Assembly (NCBI RefSeq): GCF_003610235.1
Contig: NZ_RAPR01000001.1
Span: 7,626,001 to 7,690,000, forward strand
Source of the DNA: Catellatospora citrea
GTDB taxonomy: Bacteria; Actinomycetota; Actinomycetes; Mycobacteriales; Micromonosporaceae
Reading direction: 5' to 3'
Length of the DNA: 64,000 nucleotides
In this document: positions 33,571 to 41,612 of the stretch, piece by piece
How positions within the stretch are numbered: the first letter of the stretch is position 1
Layout of the letters: every line of letters begins with the position of its first letter
Position numbers and translations under genes: made by a program
The notes under the pieces: generated by a model
Seen by the model: the letters and a program-made list of their open reading frames with translations, nothing else
Told to the model about the DNA's origin: nothing
Databases searched by the model: none

Positions 33571-34254
33571 ATGAGGGTGCCGCACGATCCGTGGCCCGCC
33601 GACCAGGCAGAGGCACTGCGCCAGCAGCTCGCGCTGCGCGCGCGGGTCGAGGCGGGCGGGCCGCTCCCGGCCGTGCGGACCGCGGCCGGGCTGGACGTGT
33701 CGTACGACGGGGAGACCGGCCGGGCCGTGGCCGCCGCCGTCGTGCTGGACCTCGCCACGCTGACCGTCGTCGAGGCGGCCACCGCGACCGGCGAGGTGAC
33801 CTTCCCGTACGTGCCGGGCCTGCTCGCGTTCCGGGAGCTGCCGGTGCTCGTCGACGCGCTGGAGCGGCTCACGGTCACGCCGGACGTGCTGGTGTGCGAC
33901 GGCTATGGGGTCGCCCACCCGCGCCGGTTCGGACTGGCCTGCCACGTCGGGGTGCTCACCGGGCTGCCCACGTTCGGGGTGGCCAAGACGCCGTTCACCT
34001 CCGCGCACGCCGAGCCGGGTCCGGGCCGGGGCGACTGGTTGCCGCTGACCGAGGACGAGGAGGTGCTGGGCCGGGTGCTGCGCACCCAGCCGAAGGTCAA
34101 GCCGGTATTCGTCTCCGTCGGGCACCGCGTCGACCTGGCCACGGCCACCACGCTGACGCTGGCCCTGGCGCCGCGCTTCCGGCTGCCGGAGACGACCCGG
34201 CACGCCGACCAGCTCTCCCGCCGGCTGCTCGGAGGCCTGTATGCCGCCCGCTGA
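33571..34254 (+). CDS. nfi: endonuclease V (deoxyinosine repair)
   Basis: The 227-residue enzyme nicks DNA 3' of deoxyinosine. Visible family motifs are GLDVSY (catalytic Asp42), PYVPGLLAFREL (wedge Tyr80 and catalytic Glu89), CDGYGVAHPRRFGLACHVG (Asp110) and GVAKTPF (Lys139). All metal-binding acidic residues are present and the length is normal. The ATG at 33571 follows GGGCGGTCC weakly. The stop overlaps the next gene by 14 nt, which links it to the YbaB-like and WXG-like genes. Confidence 0.93.
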   Translation: MRVPHDPWPADQAEALRQQLALRARVEAGGPLPAVRTAAGLDVSYDGETGRAVAAAVVLDLATLTVVEAATATGEVTFPYVPGLLAFRELPVLVDALERLTVTPDVLVCDGYGVAHPRRFGLACHVGVLTGLPTFGVAKTPFTSAHAEPGPGRGDWLPLTEDEEVLGRVLRTQPKVKPVFVSVGHRVDLATATTLTLALAPRFRLPETTRHADQLSRRLLGGLYAAR

Positions 34255-34657
34255 CCCCGACGCCAACGCGGCGCTGCGGGCCCGCTTCGACGAGGTCCAC
34301 GCGCAGTACACCCACCTGCGGGACAACGTGGGGGAGCTGCAGCGGGACCTGGCGGGCCTGGAGGTCTCCGTCGCCTCCGCCGACGGCATGGTCACCGTCG
34401 TGGTGGGCGCGCGCGGGCAGCTGCTGCGGCTGCGCCTGCACGAGCGGGCGTACGCGGCGCACCGGCCGGACCGGCTCGCCGAGCTGATCACCAAGACCAC
34501 CCGCCGGGCCGAGCAGGCCGCCGTGGAGGCGACCGCGGAGCTGGTGGCGCGGGTCGTGCCCGCCGAGACCGGGGTGCCCGAGCTGCTGCGCGGCGGCGAC
34601 CTGGGGGCGCTGCTGCGCCGCCACGACGACACCATGGGCTACGAGGAGCGGCGATGA
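34241..34657 (+). CDS. YbaB/EbfC-family-like protein
   Basis: The 138-residue protein has a coiled N-terminal helix (FDEVHAQYTHLRDNVGELQ), a beta-sheet core (LEVSVASADGMVTVVVGARG, LLRLRLHERAY) and a C-terminal helix (ITKTTRRAEQAAVEATAEL). This is the YbaB/EbfC layout, a family of nucleoid-associated DNA-binding dimers. In actinobacteria divergent YbaB-like proteins are frequently encoded next to WXG100-like proteins, as here, and that subgroup may serve secretion rather than nucleoid binding. It overlaps nfi by 14 nt and the next gene by 4 nt (ATGA). Confidence 0.78.
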   Translation: MPPADPDANAALRARFDEVHAQYTHLRDNVGELQRDLAGLEVSVASADGMVTVVVGARGQLLRLRLHERAYAAHRPDRLAELITKTTRRAEQAAVEATAELVARVVPAETGVPELLRGGDLGALLRRHDDTMGYEERR

Positions 34658-34980
34658 CCGGTCAGCGGATCGACCTCGACCCGGCGGCCGCGCTGACGGC
34701 CGCGCGGCGGCTGAACCTGGCCGGGCAGTCCCTGGCCCGCGAACGGGAGCTGTCCGGCGGCCGGATCGAGCAGGCCGGGCAGGACCGCCCCTGGGGCGAC
34801 GACGAGTTGGGCAGGGCCTTCGCGGCGCGGTACGCCGACAGCGCGGTCATGCTCCTCCTGCTGTGGCGTGACGCGGCTCACCGCACGGTGGACCTGAGTG
34901 AGTCCATCGTCACCGCGGTGGCCGCCACCGAGCACGTCGACGCTGCTGGGCAGGCCAGGTTCCGGCAGCTCACGGTGTGA
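34654..34980 (+). CDS. WXG100-like small helical protein
   Basis: The 108-residue product is entirely helical with a central turn QDRPWGDDELG that takes the place of the WXG motif (Trp-Gly). ESAT-6-like proteins of this size form four-helix dimers and are substrates or partners of type VII secretion systems. The gene overlaps the YbaB-like gene by 4 nt. No secretion machinery is nearby. The toxin-like protein 4.8 kb upstream has a similar N-terminal helical region, so joint use of one exporter is possible but not shown. Confidence 0.7.
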   Translation: MTGQRIDLDPAAALTAARRLNLAGQSLARERELSGGRIEQAGQDRPWGDDELGRAFAARYADSAVMLLLLWRDAAHRTVDLSESIVTAVAATEHVDAAGQARFRQLTV

Positions 34981-35101
34981 CACGCGGGCCGGTTGTGGCC
35001 TGCGGGACGTGTTCTACGCCGCCTGGAGCCCCTCTGCCTGATCGGTGTCCGGACGGACCGGGCAGAATGGGAGCATCAAACCTAGAGGCGGAGGATGGGT
35101 C

Positions 35102-35770
35102 GTGGCTGAACTGCGCTGCGTGGTCGCGGTGGACGGGCCCTCGGGCTCGGGCAAGTCGACGGTGTCGCGTCGGCTGGCGCGTCGCCTGGACGCACGCTAC
35201 CTCGACACCGGCGCCATGTACCGGGCGCTGACCTGGGCCGTGCTGCAGGCCGGGGTGGACCTCACCGACCCCGACGGCATCGCCAAGGTCGCCGTCGACT
35301 GCGAGCTGATCATCACGACCGACCCCGAGCGGCCCTCGATCAGCGTCAACGGCGAGAACGTGGACGGCCCGATCCGCGGCGGCGAGGTCACCGCGGCCGT
35401 GTCGGCGGTGTCCGCCGTGCCGTTCGTCCGGCAGGTGCTCACCGCTCGCCAGCGCGCGATCATCGAGGAGTCCGCCCGGATCGTGGTCGAGGGTCGCGAC
35501 ATCGGCACCGTGGTCGCCCCCGACGCCGACCTCAAGGTCTTCCTGACCGCCTCTTCCGCCGAGCGGGCGCGCCGTCGCAGCGCCGAGACCGCCGGCGACC
35601 ACGCTGCGACCGAGGCCGACCTGGCCCGTCGTGATCACCTGGACTCCACCCGCAAGGTCAACCCGTTGCAGCAGGCCGCCGACGCGGTGGTGCTCGACTC
35701 GACCGAGCTGGGCATCGATGAGGTTGTCAGCGAGCTGTACCGGCTGCTGACAACGAGGAAGGCAGCATGA
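35102..35770 (+). CDS. cmk: cytidylate kinase
   Basis: The product (222 residues from GTG 35102, with GGAGG 7 nt upstream) phosphorylates CMP and dCMP. It has the P-loop [19 protein letters not shown], the NMP-binding [12 protein letters not shown] and the conserved [19 protein letters not shown], plus a lid rich in Arg. Length fits the family (about 225). Its stop overlaps der by 4 nt, the usual actinobacterial pair. Confidence 0.95.
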   Translation: MAELRCVVAVDGPSGSGKSTVSRRLARRLDARYLDTGAMYRALTWAVLQAGVDLTDPDGIAKVAVDCELIITTDPERPSISVNGENVDGPIRGGEVTAAVSAVSAVPFVRQVLTARQRAIIEESARIVVEGRDIGTVVAPDADLKVFLTASSAERARRRSAETAGDHAATEADLARRDHLDSTRKVNPLQQAADAVVLDSTELGIDEVVSELYRLLTTRKAA

Positions 35771-37191
35771 GCAACACAGAATGGACCGAGCTGGAGGTCG
35801 TCGAGCAGCCGCTGCCGGAGGCTCCGCCGACGACGCCGGTCATCACGCCGCAGCCGGTCCTGGCGGTGGTGGGTCGCCCCAACGTGGGCAAGTCCACCCT
35901 CGTCAACCGCATCATCGGCCGCCGTCAGGCGGTGGTCGAGGACATCCCCGGCGTGACCCGGGACCGGGTGGCGTACGACGCCAACTGGTCGGGCCGCAAG
36001 TTCACCGTCGTGGACACCGGCGGCTGGGAACCCGACGCCAAGGACCGCGCCGCGGCCATCGCCGCGCAGGCCGAGGCCGCCATCGCCGCGGCCGACGTGG
36101 TGCTGTTCGTGGTCGACTCGTCCATCGGCGCGACCGACGAGGACGCGGCCGCGGTGAAGATGCTGCGCCGCAGCTCCAAGCCGGTGCTGCTGGTGGCCAA
36201 CAAGGCCGACAACCAGAACATGGAGTACGAGGTCCACGACCTGTGGTCGCTCGGCCTGGGTCAGCCGTGGCCCGTGTCGGCGCTGCACGGCCGCGGCTCC
36301 GGCGACCTGCTCGACGCGGTGCTCGAGGCGTTCCCGAAGCAGGCGCCGCTGGAGGACCACGTGCCCGGCCCGCGCGGCCCGCGCCGCGTGGCGCTGGTCG
36401 GCCGCCCCAACGTCGGCAAGTCCAGCCTGCTCAACCGGCTCGCCCGGGAGGAGCGCTCGGTCGTCGACTCCGCCGCCGGCACCACCGTCGACCCGGTCGA
36501 CTCGCTGGTCGTCATCGGCGGCGAGACCTGGCAGTTCGTCGACACCGCCGGCCTGCGCAAGCGCGTCGGCAAGGCCAGCGGCACGGAGTACTTCGCCTCG
36601 CTGCGCACCGCCGCCGCGATCGAGACCTCCGAGGTCACCGTCGTGCTGCTGGACTCCAGCGAGGTCATCAGCGAGCAGGACCAGCGCCTGCTGTCGATGG
36701 TGTCCGAGGCCGGCCGCGGCGTGGTGCTCGCCTTCAACAAGTGGGACCTGGTCGACGCCGACCGGCGGCACTACCTGGACAAGGAGATCGACCGGGAGCT
36801 CAAGCGCATCCCGTGGGCGCTGCGCGTCAACATCTCCGCGCTGACCGGGCGGGCCGTCGAGAAGCTCGCGCCGGCGCTGCGCCAGGCGCTGGCCAGCTGG
36901 GAGAAGCGCATCCCGACCGGCCAGCTCAACCAGTGGCTGACCGCGCTGGTGCAGGCGACCCCGCACCCGGTGCGCGGCGGCCGGGCCCCGCGCATCCTGT
37001 TCGCGACCCAGCCCAGCATCTCCCCGCCGAAGTTCGTGCTGTTCACGACGCAGCCGCTGGACCCGGGCTACATCCGGTTCGTGGAGCGCAAGCTGCGCGA
37101 GGAGTTCGGCTTCGAGGGCAGCCCGATCGACATCTCGGTCAAGCCCCGCAAGGAGAAGGGCCCCGGCGGCCGCGGCAAGACCCACGGCTGA
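35767..37191 (+). CDS. der: ribosome-assembly GTPase Der (EngA)
   Basis: The 474-residue protein has two tandem GTPase domains, each with GRPNVGKS (around residues 37 and 213), the G3 motifs DTGGWE and DTAGL, and G4 motifs NKAD and NKWD. A C-terminal KH-like domain ends in [17 protein letters not shown]. Der acts in late assembly of the 50S subunit. The ATG overlaps the cmk stop. A perfect hairpin terminator lies 14 nt after the stop. Confidence 0.96.
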   Translation: MSNTEWTELEVVEQPLPEAPPTTPVITPQPVLAVVGRPNVGKSTLVNRIIGRRQAVVEDIPGVTRDRVAYDANWSGRKFTVVDTGGWEPDAKDRAAAIAAQAEAAIAAADVVLFVVDSSIGATDEDAAAVKMLRRSSKPVLLVANKADNQNMEYEVHDLWSLGLGQPWPVSALHGRGSGDLLDAVLEAFPKQAPLEDHVPGPRGPRRVALVGRPNVGKSSLLNRLAREERSVVDSAAGTTVDPVDSLVVIGGETWQFVDTAGLRKRVGKASGTEYFASLRTAAAIETSEVTVVLLDSSEVISEQDQRLLSMVSEAGRGVVLAFNKWDLVDADRRHYLDKEIDRELKRIPWALRVNISALTGRAVEKLAPALRQALASWEKRIPTGQLNQWLTALVQATPHPVRGGRAPRILFATQPSISPPKFVLFTTQPLDPGYIRFVERKLREEFGFEGSPIDISVKPRKEKGPGGRGKTHG

Positions 37192-37205
37192 CCGCCGATC
37201 CACTC

Positions 37206-37247
37206 ACGAAGCTCCGCCCGCCCCACCCGGGGCCGGCGGAGCTTCGT
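37206..37247 (+). terminator. der terminator
   Basis: ACGAAGCTCCGCC (37206-37218) and GGCGGAGCTTCGT (37235-37247) form a perfect 13-bp stem with a 16-nt loop, followed by CGTTTG. Confidence 0.85.
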
Positions 37248-37360
37248 CGTTTGCGCCCGCACCTCGTCCGAGGTCGCCCGCGTCGCACGCGAGGTACGCG
37301 CCCGCAGGTCGCGCAAACACGGTCAAGCCCGCGGTGCCCGCGTCCGGGCACGATGAGCGG

Positions 37361-38278
37361 GTGACCGCACCCGCCGACACCTTCGCCGCCTACGTCGACG
37401 TGCTCGCCCACGCGCTCGACGAACCCGACGCCACCGGCGCGGACCTGGCCGGGCGGCTGCACCTGTCGCGATACCACCTCGACCGCCTCGTCGCGGCCGT
37501 GGCCGGCGAGCCACCGGGCGCGCTGCGCCGCCGGGTGCTGCTGGAACGGGCCGCGTATCGGCTGGCCACCAGCACGCGGACCGTGCTCGACGTGGCGATT
37601 GAGGCAGGTTACTCCTCACACGAGGCGTTCACCCGCGCTTTCACCCGGGCGTACGGCACCGGCCCGGCCCGCTGGCGGCGGCGGCCGACCGGCATCTCAC
37701 TCGCCGCGCCCAACGACGTCCACTTCCATCCCCCGGCGGGCCTGCGCCTGCCGGGCGCGCGAAAGGTTCATGCCATGGATCTGCTGCTGGGTATGGTCGA
37801 CCATCACGTCTGGCTGCTCGGCCGGCTGCTGGATCGCGCCGCCGGGCTCGACGACGACACCCTGGACCGCGGGATCGAACTGTCGGTCGAGGGCGTCGAC
37901 GCGACGACGACGCTGCGCTCGCTACTGTCGCGCCTGGTCGGCCAGCTCGACCAGTGGAACGCCGGCATGTCGGGCCGGGACTACGACTGGTCGGTGGAAG
38001 ACGAGGAGCCGGTCGCGGCCATGCGCGCCCGGCTGGCCGTGGCAGGCCCGGACTTCATCGGCCGAGTGCGTGCCGTGTCCGAGGCCGACCGCCTGGGCGA
38101 CACGTTCGTCGACACGGTCTGCGTGCCGCCCCGCGTGTTCACGTACGGTGGGATGGTCGCGCACGTGCTCACCTTCGCGGCACACCGGCGGACCCTGGCC
38201 CTGGGCGCGCTGCGTACCGCTGGAGTCGACGACCTCGGCGACGGCGACCCGATGTCGTGGTTCGCCCGCGCCACCTGA
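37361..38278 (+). CDS. AraC-type HTH fused to a DinB-like domain
   Basis: The GTG at 37361 gives 305 residues. Residues 20-110 hold two helix-turn-helix motifs of the AraC family (LAGRLHLSRYHLDRLVAAV and VAIEAGYSSHEAFTRAFTRA). Residues 140-305 resemble DinB four-helix metal-binding proteins: MDLLLGMVDHHVWLLGRLLD with the first His pair, and GGMVAHVLTFAAHRRTLAL with the second. Such fusions are probably ligand- or thiol-sensing regulators. The domain order, with DNA binding first, is less common for AraC proteins. The target could be the type III PKS operon immediately downstream. Confidence 0.8.
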   Translation: MTAPADTFAAYVDVLAHALDEPDATGADLAGRLHLSRYHLDRLVAAVAGEPPGALRRRVLLERAAYRLATSTRTVLDVAIEAGYSSHEAFTRAFTRAYGTGPARWRRRPTGISLAAPNDVHFHPPAGLRLPGARKVHAMDLLLGMVDHHVWLLGRLLDRAAGLDDDTLDRGIELSVEGVDATTTLRSLLSRLVGQLDQWNAGMSGRDYDWSVEDEEPVAAMRARLAVAGPDFIGRVRAVSEADRLGDTFVDTVCVPPRVFTYGGMVAHVLTFAAHRRTLALGALRTAGVDDLGDGDPMSWFARAT

Positions 38279-38290
38279 GTCACCGGCCGC

Positions 38291-38320
38291 GCGGCCGGGT
38301 CCACACCGGACCCGGGCCGC
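38291..38320 (+). terminator. hairpin after the AraC/DinB gene
   Basis: GCGGCCGGGTCC pairs with GGACCCGGGCCGC with one bulged G, 13 nt after the stop codon. Confidence 0.6.
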
Positions 38321-38362
38321 ACGGCCCACGCGGCGTTCGTGGGCAAGCTGACCTTCGGCCGG

Positions 38363-38375
38363 TACTGTCAGTACA
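38363..38375 (+). promoter_or_regulatory. candidate leaderless promoter of the type III PKS operon
   Basis: TACTGT at 38363-38368 ends 6 nt before the ATG at 38375. No ribosome-binding site is seen, so the operon mRNA probably starts at the ATG. Confidence 0.5.
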
Positions 38376-39457
38376 TGATTCACATCGATGAGTCGGCGCC
38401 GCAGGTGTCGGCGGTGCGGCTGGCCTTCCCGGCGCATCGCTACCGCCAGGAGGAGATCGTCGCCGAGTTCACCGCGATGTGCCTGCCCGGCGAGCATCCG
38501 GGGCGCGAGGTGTTCGCCCGGTTCGGCCGGACCACCGGCGTGCAGACCCGCCACCTGGCGCTGCCGCTGGACCAGTACGCCGGGCTGACCGGGTTCACCC
38601 AGGCCAACGACGCGTTCATCGAGGTGGCCCAGGAACTGGGCGAGGTGGCGCTGCGTGAGGCGCTGGACGCGGCCGGGGTGCGCCCCGACGAGGTCGACCT
38701 CATCGCGACCACGAGCGTCACCGGGCTGGCCGTGCCGTCGCTGGACGCGCGCCTGGCCACGCGGGTCGGCCTGCGCCCCGACGTGAAGCGGCTGCCGCTG
38801 TTCGGGCTCGGCTGCGTCGCGGGCGCGGCCGGAGTGGCCCGCCTGCACGACTACCTGCGCGCCTTTCCGGACCACGTCGCAGTGCTGCTGGCGGTGGAGC
38901 TGTGCTCGCTGACCGTGCAGCAGGAGGACACCACGCCGGCCAATCTGGTCGCCTCCAGCCTGTTCGGAGACGGCGCAGCCGCGGTCGTCATGGTCGGCGG
39001 GCGACGGGCCGCCGCGGTGCCGGGCCGCCCGCGCGTGCTGGCCACCCGCAGCCGCCTCTACCCGGACACCGAGCAGGTCATGGGCTGGCGCATCGGGTCC
39101 AGCGGGTTCCGGATCGTGCTGTCCAACGAGGTCGCCCCGATCGCCGAGCGCTTCCTCGGCGGCGACGTGCGCGGCTTCCTGGCCGATCACGACGTCGACG
39201 AGACCGACGTCGCGACGTGGATCTGCCATCCCGGCGGCCCGAAGGTCATCGACACCATCGAGAAGATCCTCGACCTGCCCTCGGAGGCGCTGCTGCCGAC
39301 CCGGCGCTCGCTGGCCGGGCGGGGCAACCTGTCGTCGGTGTCGGTGCTGGACGTGCTGCACGAGGCGATGAGCGGCACACCGCGCGAAGACCAGCCCGGA
39401 CTCATGATCGCCATGGGGCCGGGGTTCTGCTCCGAACTCGTCCTGCTGAGGTGGTGA
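38375..39457 (+). CDS. type III polyketide synthase (chalcone/alkylresorcinol synthase family)
   Basis: The 360-residue enzyme has the complete Cys-His-Asn triad: Cys147 in LFGLGCVAGAAG, His285 in WICHPGGPKVID and Asn318 in RGNLSSVSV. The C-terminal MGPGFCSELVLL loop is typical. Type III synthases extend a starter acyl-CoA with malonyl-CoA and cyclise the chain. The next two genes are an ICMT-like methyltransferase and a flavoprotein, the same order as srsA-srsB-srsC in Streptomyces griseus, which makes methylated phenolic lipids. So the product is probably an alkylresorcinol or alkylpyrone (inference). The stop overlaps the next start by 4 nt. Confidence 0.92.
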   Translation: MIHIDESAPQVSAVRLAFPAHRYRQEEIVAEFTAMCLPGEHPGREVFARFGRTTGVQTRHLALPLDQYAGLTGFTQANDAFIEVAQELGEVALREALDAAGVRPDEVDLIATTSVTGLAVPSLDARLATRVGLRPDVKRLPLFGLGCVAGAAGVARLHDYLRAFPDHVAVLLAVELCSLTVQQEDTTPANLVASSLFGDGAAAVVMVGGRRAAAVPGRPRVLATRSRLYPDTEQVMGWRIGSSGFRIVLSNEVAPIAERFLGGDVRGFLADHDVDETDVATWICHPGGPKVIDTIEKILDLPSEALLPTRRSLAGRGNLSSVSVLDVLHEAMSGTPREDQPGLMIAMGPGFCSELVLLRW

Positions 39458-39972
39458 GCGTGCTCGCGTACACCCTGCTGATCGTGGCGGTGGCCGGCGA
39501 ACGCCTGGTGGAACTGGTGGTGTCGAAGCGCCACGCGGCCTGGGCCCTGGCCAACGGCGGCCGTGAGTACGGCCGGAGCCACTACCCGTACATGGTCGCC
39601 CTGCACACCGCGCTGCTGGCCGGGTGCCTGGCCGAGGTGTGGCTGCTGGACCGGCCGTTCCTGCCCGCGCTCGGCTGGACCATGCTGGCGCTGGTCGTCG
39701 CGAGCCAGGCGCTGCGCTGGTGGTGCGTGACGACCCTGGGCCGGCGGTGGAACACCCTGGTCATCGTCGTGCCGGGGCTGCCGCTGGTGGACCGCGGGCC
39801 GTACCGCTGGCTCAAGCACCCCAACTACCTGGCCGTCGTGGTCGAGGGCTTCGCCCTGCCGCTGGTGCACAGCGCCTGGCTCACCGCGCTGACCTTCACC
39901 CTGCTCAACTTCGCCCTGCTGGCCGTGCGCATCCGGGTGGAGGACGCGGCCCTGGCCGAGGCCACCGCGTGA
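39454..39972 (+). CDS. ICMT-like membrane methyltransferase (SrsB-like)
   Basis: The GTG at 39454 overlaps the synthase stop (GTGA) and gives 172 residues. It has four or five membrane helices and the SAM-site signature of the isoprenylcysteine carboxyl methyltransferase family: DRGPYRWLKHPNYLAVVVEG. In the S. griseus srs cluster the equivalent protein O-methylates the alkylresorcinol. That reaction is the best guess here because of the operon. The first helix also carries the ERLVELVVSKRH motif common to this family. Confidence 0.85.
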   Translation: MSVLAYTLLIVAVAGERLVELVVSKRHAAWALANGGREYGRSHYPYMVALHTALLAGCLAEVWLLDRPFLPALGWTMLALVVASQALRWWCVTTLGRRWNTLVIVVPGLPLVDRGPYRWLKHPNYLAVVVEGFALPLVHSAWLTALTFTLLNFALLAVRIRVEDAALAEATA

Positions 39973-39973
39973 A

Positions 39974-40033
39974 CGAGCGTAGCGAGTGAACCATGTCATC
40001 GTGTCCTCACGCTGACGACGAGCGCAGCGAGGA
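39974..40033 (+). repeat. GAGCGCAGCGAG-type intergenic repeat pair
   Basis: CGAGCGTAGCGAGTGAA (39974-39990) and CGAGCGCAGCGAGGAG (40018-40033) are two variants of one element in the gap between the methyltransferase and flavoprotein genes. The second supplies the GAGGAG ribosome-binding site. A third copy lies on the minus strand at 55304-55326. Confidence 0.6.
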
Positions 40034-40039
40034 GAAAGC

Positions 40040-41071
40040 GTGAGCTTCGACGCCGACCTGCTGGTCGCGGGTGGCGGACCGGCCGGGCTGGCCACGGCGC
40101 TGCTGGCCCGGCGGGCGGGGATGTCGGTGGTGGTCGCCGAGCCGCGCGCCGACCCGATCGACAAGGCCTGCGGCGAGGGGCTGATGCCCGGCGGGCTGGC
40201 CCGGCTGCTGGCGCTCGGCGTCGACCCGGCGGGGGTCCCGTTCCACGGCATCGCCTACCGGGCAGGACGGCGTGCGGCCCACGCCCGCTTCGCGGCCGGG
40301 CCGGGCCGCGGGGTCCGCCGCACCACCCTGCAGGCCGCGCTGCGCGAGCGCGCGGCACAGGCCGGGATCGGCTGGGTGGCCGGGCGCGTCGCCGGGTTGC
40401 GGCAGGACGCGCACGGCGTCGAGGCGGCCGGGGTACGCGCGCGCTGGCTGGTCGGCGCCGACGGCCTGCACTCGCGGGTACGCCGGGAGGCGGGCATCGC
40501 CTCGGCGGCCGGCACCCCGGCGCGCTTCGGGCAGCGCCGGCACTACCCGGTCGCGCCCTGGTCGGACCTGGTCGAGGTGTGGTGGTCGGCGCACGCCGAG
40601 GCCTACGTCACCCCGGTCGCGCCCGACCTGGTCGGGGTCGCCATCCTGCACCGCCGGTCCGGGCTGGGCTACGAGACGCTGCTCGACGGGTTCCCCGAGC
40701 TGAAGGCCCGGCTCGGCGGCGCGGCGCCGGCCGGACCGGTGCGTGGGGCCGGTCCGCTGCGCCGCACCGTCCAGGCCCGGGTCAGCGGCCGGGTGCTGCT
40801 CGTCGGCGACGCCGCCGGCTACGAGGACGCGCTCACCGGCGAGGGGGTCAGCCTGGCCCTGAACCAGGCCGAGGCGGCGGTGTCCGCGCTGAGCAGCGGC
40901 GACCTGGCCGGCTATGAGGCGCAGTGGCGGCGGCGCACCCGCACCTACCGCCTGCTCACCCGCGGGCTGGTGCTGCTGACCGCGGCCCGCCCGGTGCGCG
41001 GCGCGGTGGTGCCGATCTGCGTGGCGGTCCCGCCGCTGTTCCGCGGCGCGGTGAACGTGCTGGCCGGATAG
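40040..41071 (+). CDS. FAD-dependent monooxygenase/reductase (SrsC-like)
   Basis: The 343-residue flavoprotein has the dinucleotide-binding motif VAGGGPAGLATALLARRAG at the N-terminus and the second FAD motif VLLVGDAAGYEDALTGEG. This is the p-hydroxybenzoate hydroxylase/geranylgeranyl reductase superfamily. As third gene after the type III synthase and methyltransferase it corresponds to SrsC, which hydroxylates the phenolic lipid towards a quinone. That role is inferred. Start GTG 40040 is preceded by GAGGAGAAA. Confidence 0.85.
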   Translation: MSFDADLLVAGGGPAGLATALLARRAGMSVVVAEPRADPIDKACGEGLMPGGLARLLALGVDPAGVPFHGIAYRAGRRAAHARFAAGPGRGVRRTTLQAALRERAAQAGIGWVAGRVAGLRQDAHGVEAAGVRARWLVGADGLHSRVRREAGIASAAGTPARFGQRRHYPVAPWSDLVEVWWSAHAEAYVTPVAPDLVGVAILHRRSGLGYETLLDGFPELKARLGGAAPAGPVRGAGPLRRTVQARVSGRVLLVGDAAGYEDALTGEGVSLALNQAEAAVSALSSGDLAGYEAQWRRRTRTYRLLTRGLVLLTAARPVRGAVVPICVAVPPLFRGAVNVLAG

Positions 41072-41119
41072 GGCGTTACATCACTGTGTCGGAGCGGTGG
41101 GTCGGGCCGCGCGCTCGGA

Positions 41120-41133
41120 TACGGTGTGGGACA
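41120..41133 (+). promoter_or_regulatory. candidate leaderless mscL promoter (-10)
   Basis: TACGGT at 41120-41125 ends 7 nt before the ATG at 41133, without a ribosome-binding site. Confidence 0.45.
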
Positions 41134-41564
41134 TGTTGAGCGGCTTCAAGAACTTCATCATGCGTGGCAACGTCGTCGACCTGGCGGTCGGTGTGGTCAT
41201 CGGCGCGGCGTTCACCAGTCTGGTCACCGCGTTCACGGACGCGTTCCTGAACCCCGTGATCGACTTCATCGGCGCTCCGAACAAGGAGACCGGCCTCTCG
41301 GTCGCACTGGGCAAGGGTCAGCTCGACTTCGGGGCCTTCCTGAGCGCAGTGATCACCTTCGTGATGACTGCCGCGGTGCTCTACTTCCTGGTCGTGCTGC
41401 CGATGAACAAGCTGGCCGAGCGCCGCAACAAGGGCAAGGAGCCCGAGCCCGCGCCGATCACCGAGGACATCCGGCTGCTCACCGAGATCCGTGACGCGCT
41501 GGTCGCCGGCCGGGTGCCCGCGCAGGCCGTCCGCCACGAGAACGACCACCCCGCCGACCGCTGA
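41133..41564 (+). CDS. mscL: large-conductance mechanosensitive channel
   Basis: The 143-residue channel protein opens under membrane tension during osmotic downshock. The N-terminal amphipathic helix and first membrane span are MLSGFKNFIMRGNVVDLAVG and VVIGAAFTSLV; the second span is FVMTAAVLYFLVVLPMNKL. A C-terminal helical bundle follows (EDIRLLTEIRDALVA). Homopentameric assembly is known for the family. ATG 41133 matches family N-termini; the longer frame upstream is not needed. Confidence 0.95.
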   Translation: MLSGFKNFIMRGNVVDLAVGVVIGAAFTSLVTAFTDAFLNPVIDFIGAPNKETGLSVALGKGQLDFGAFLSAVITFVMTAAVLYFLVVLPMNKLAERRNKGKEPEPAPITEDIRLLTEIRDALVAGRVPAQAVRHENDHPADR

Positions 41565-41612
41565 GCCGCGCGGCGGGCGGCCGCGCCGTCCGCCGCCACC
41601 GTCGTCCCGGAG

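Noticed and set aside
41565..41612. Terminator between mscL and the kinase gene
   Set aside because: The gap is almost pure G+C with several overlapping short stems; no single convincing hairpin can be chosen.
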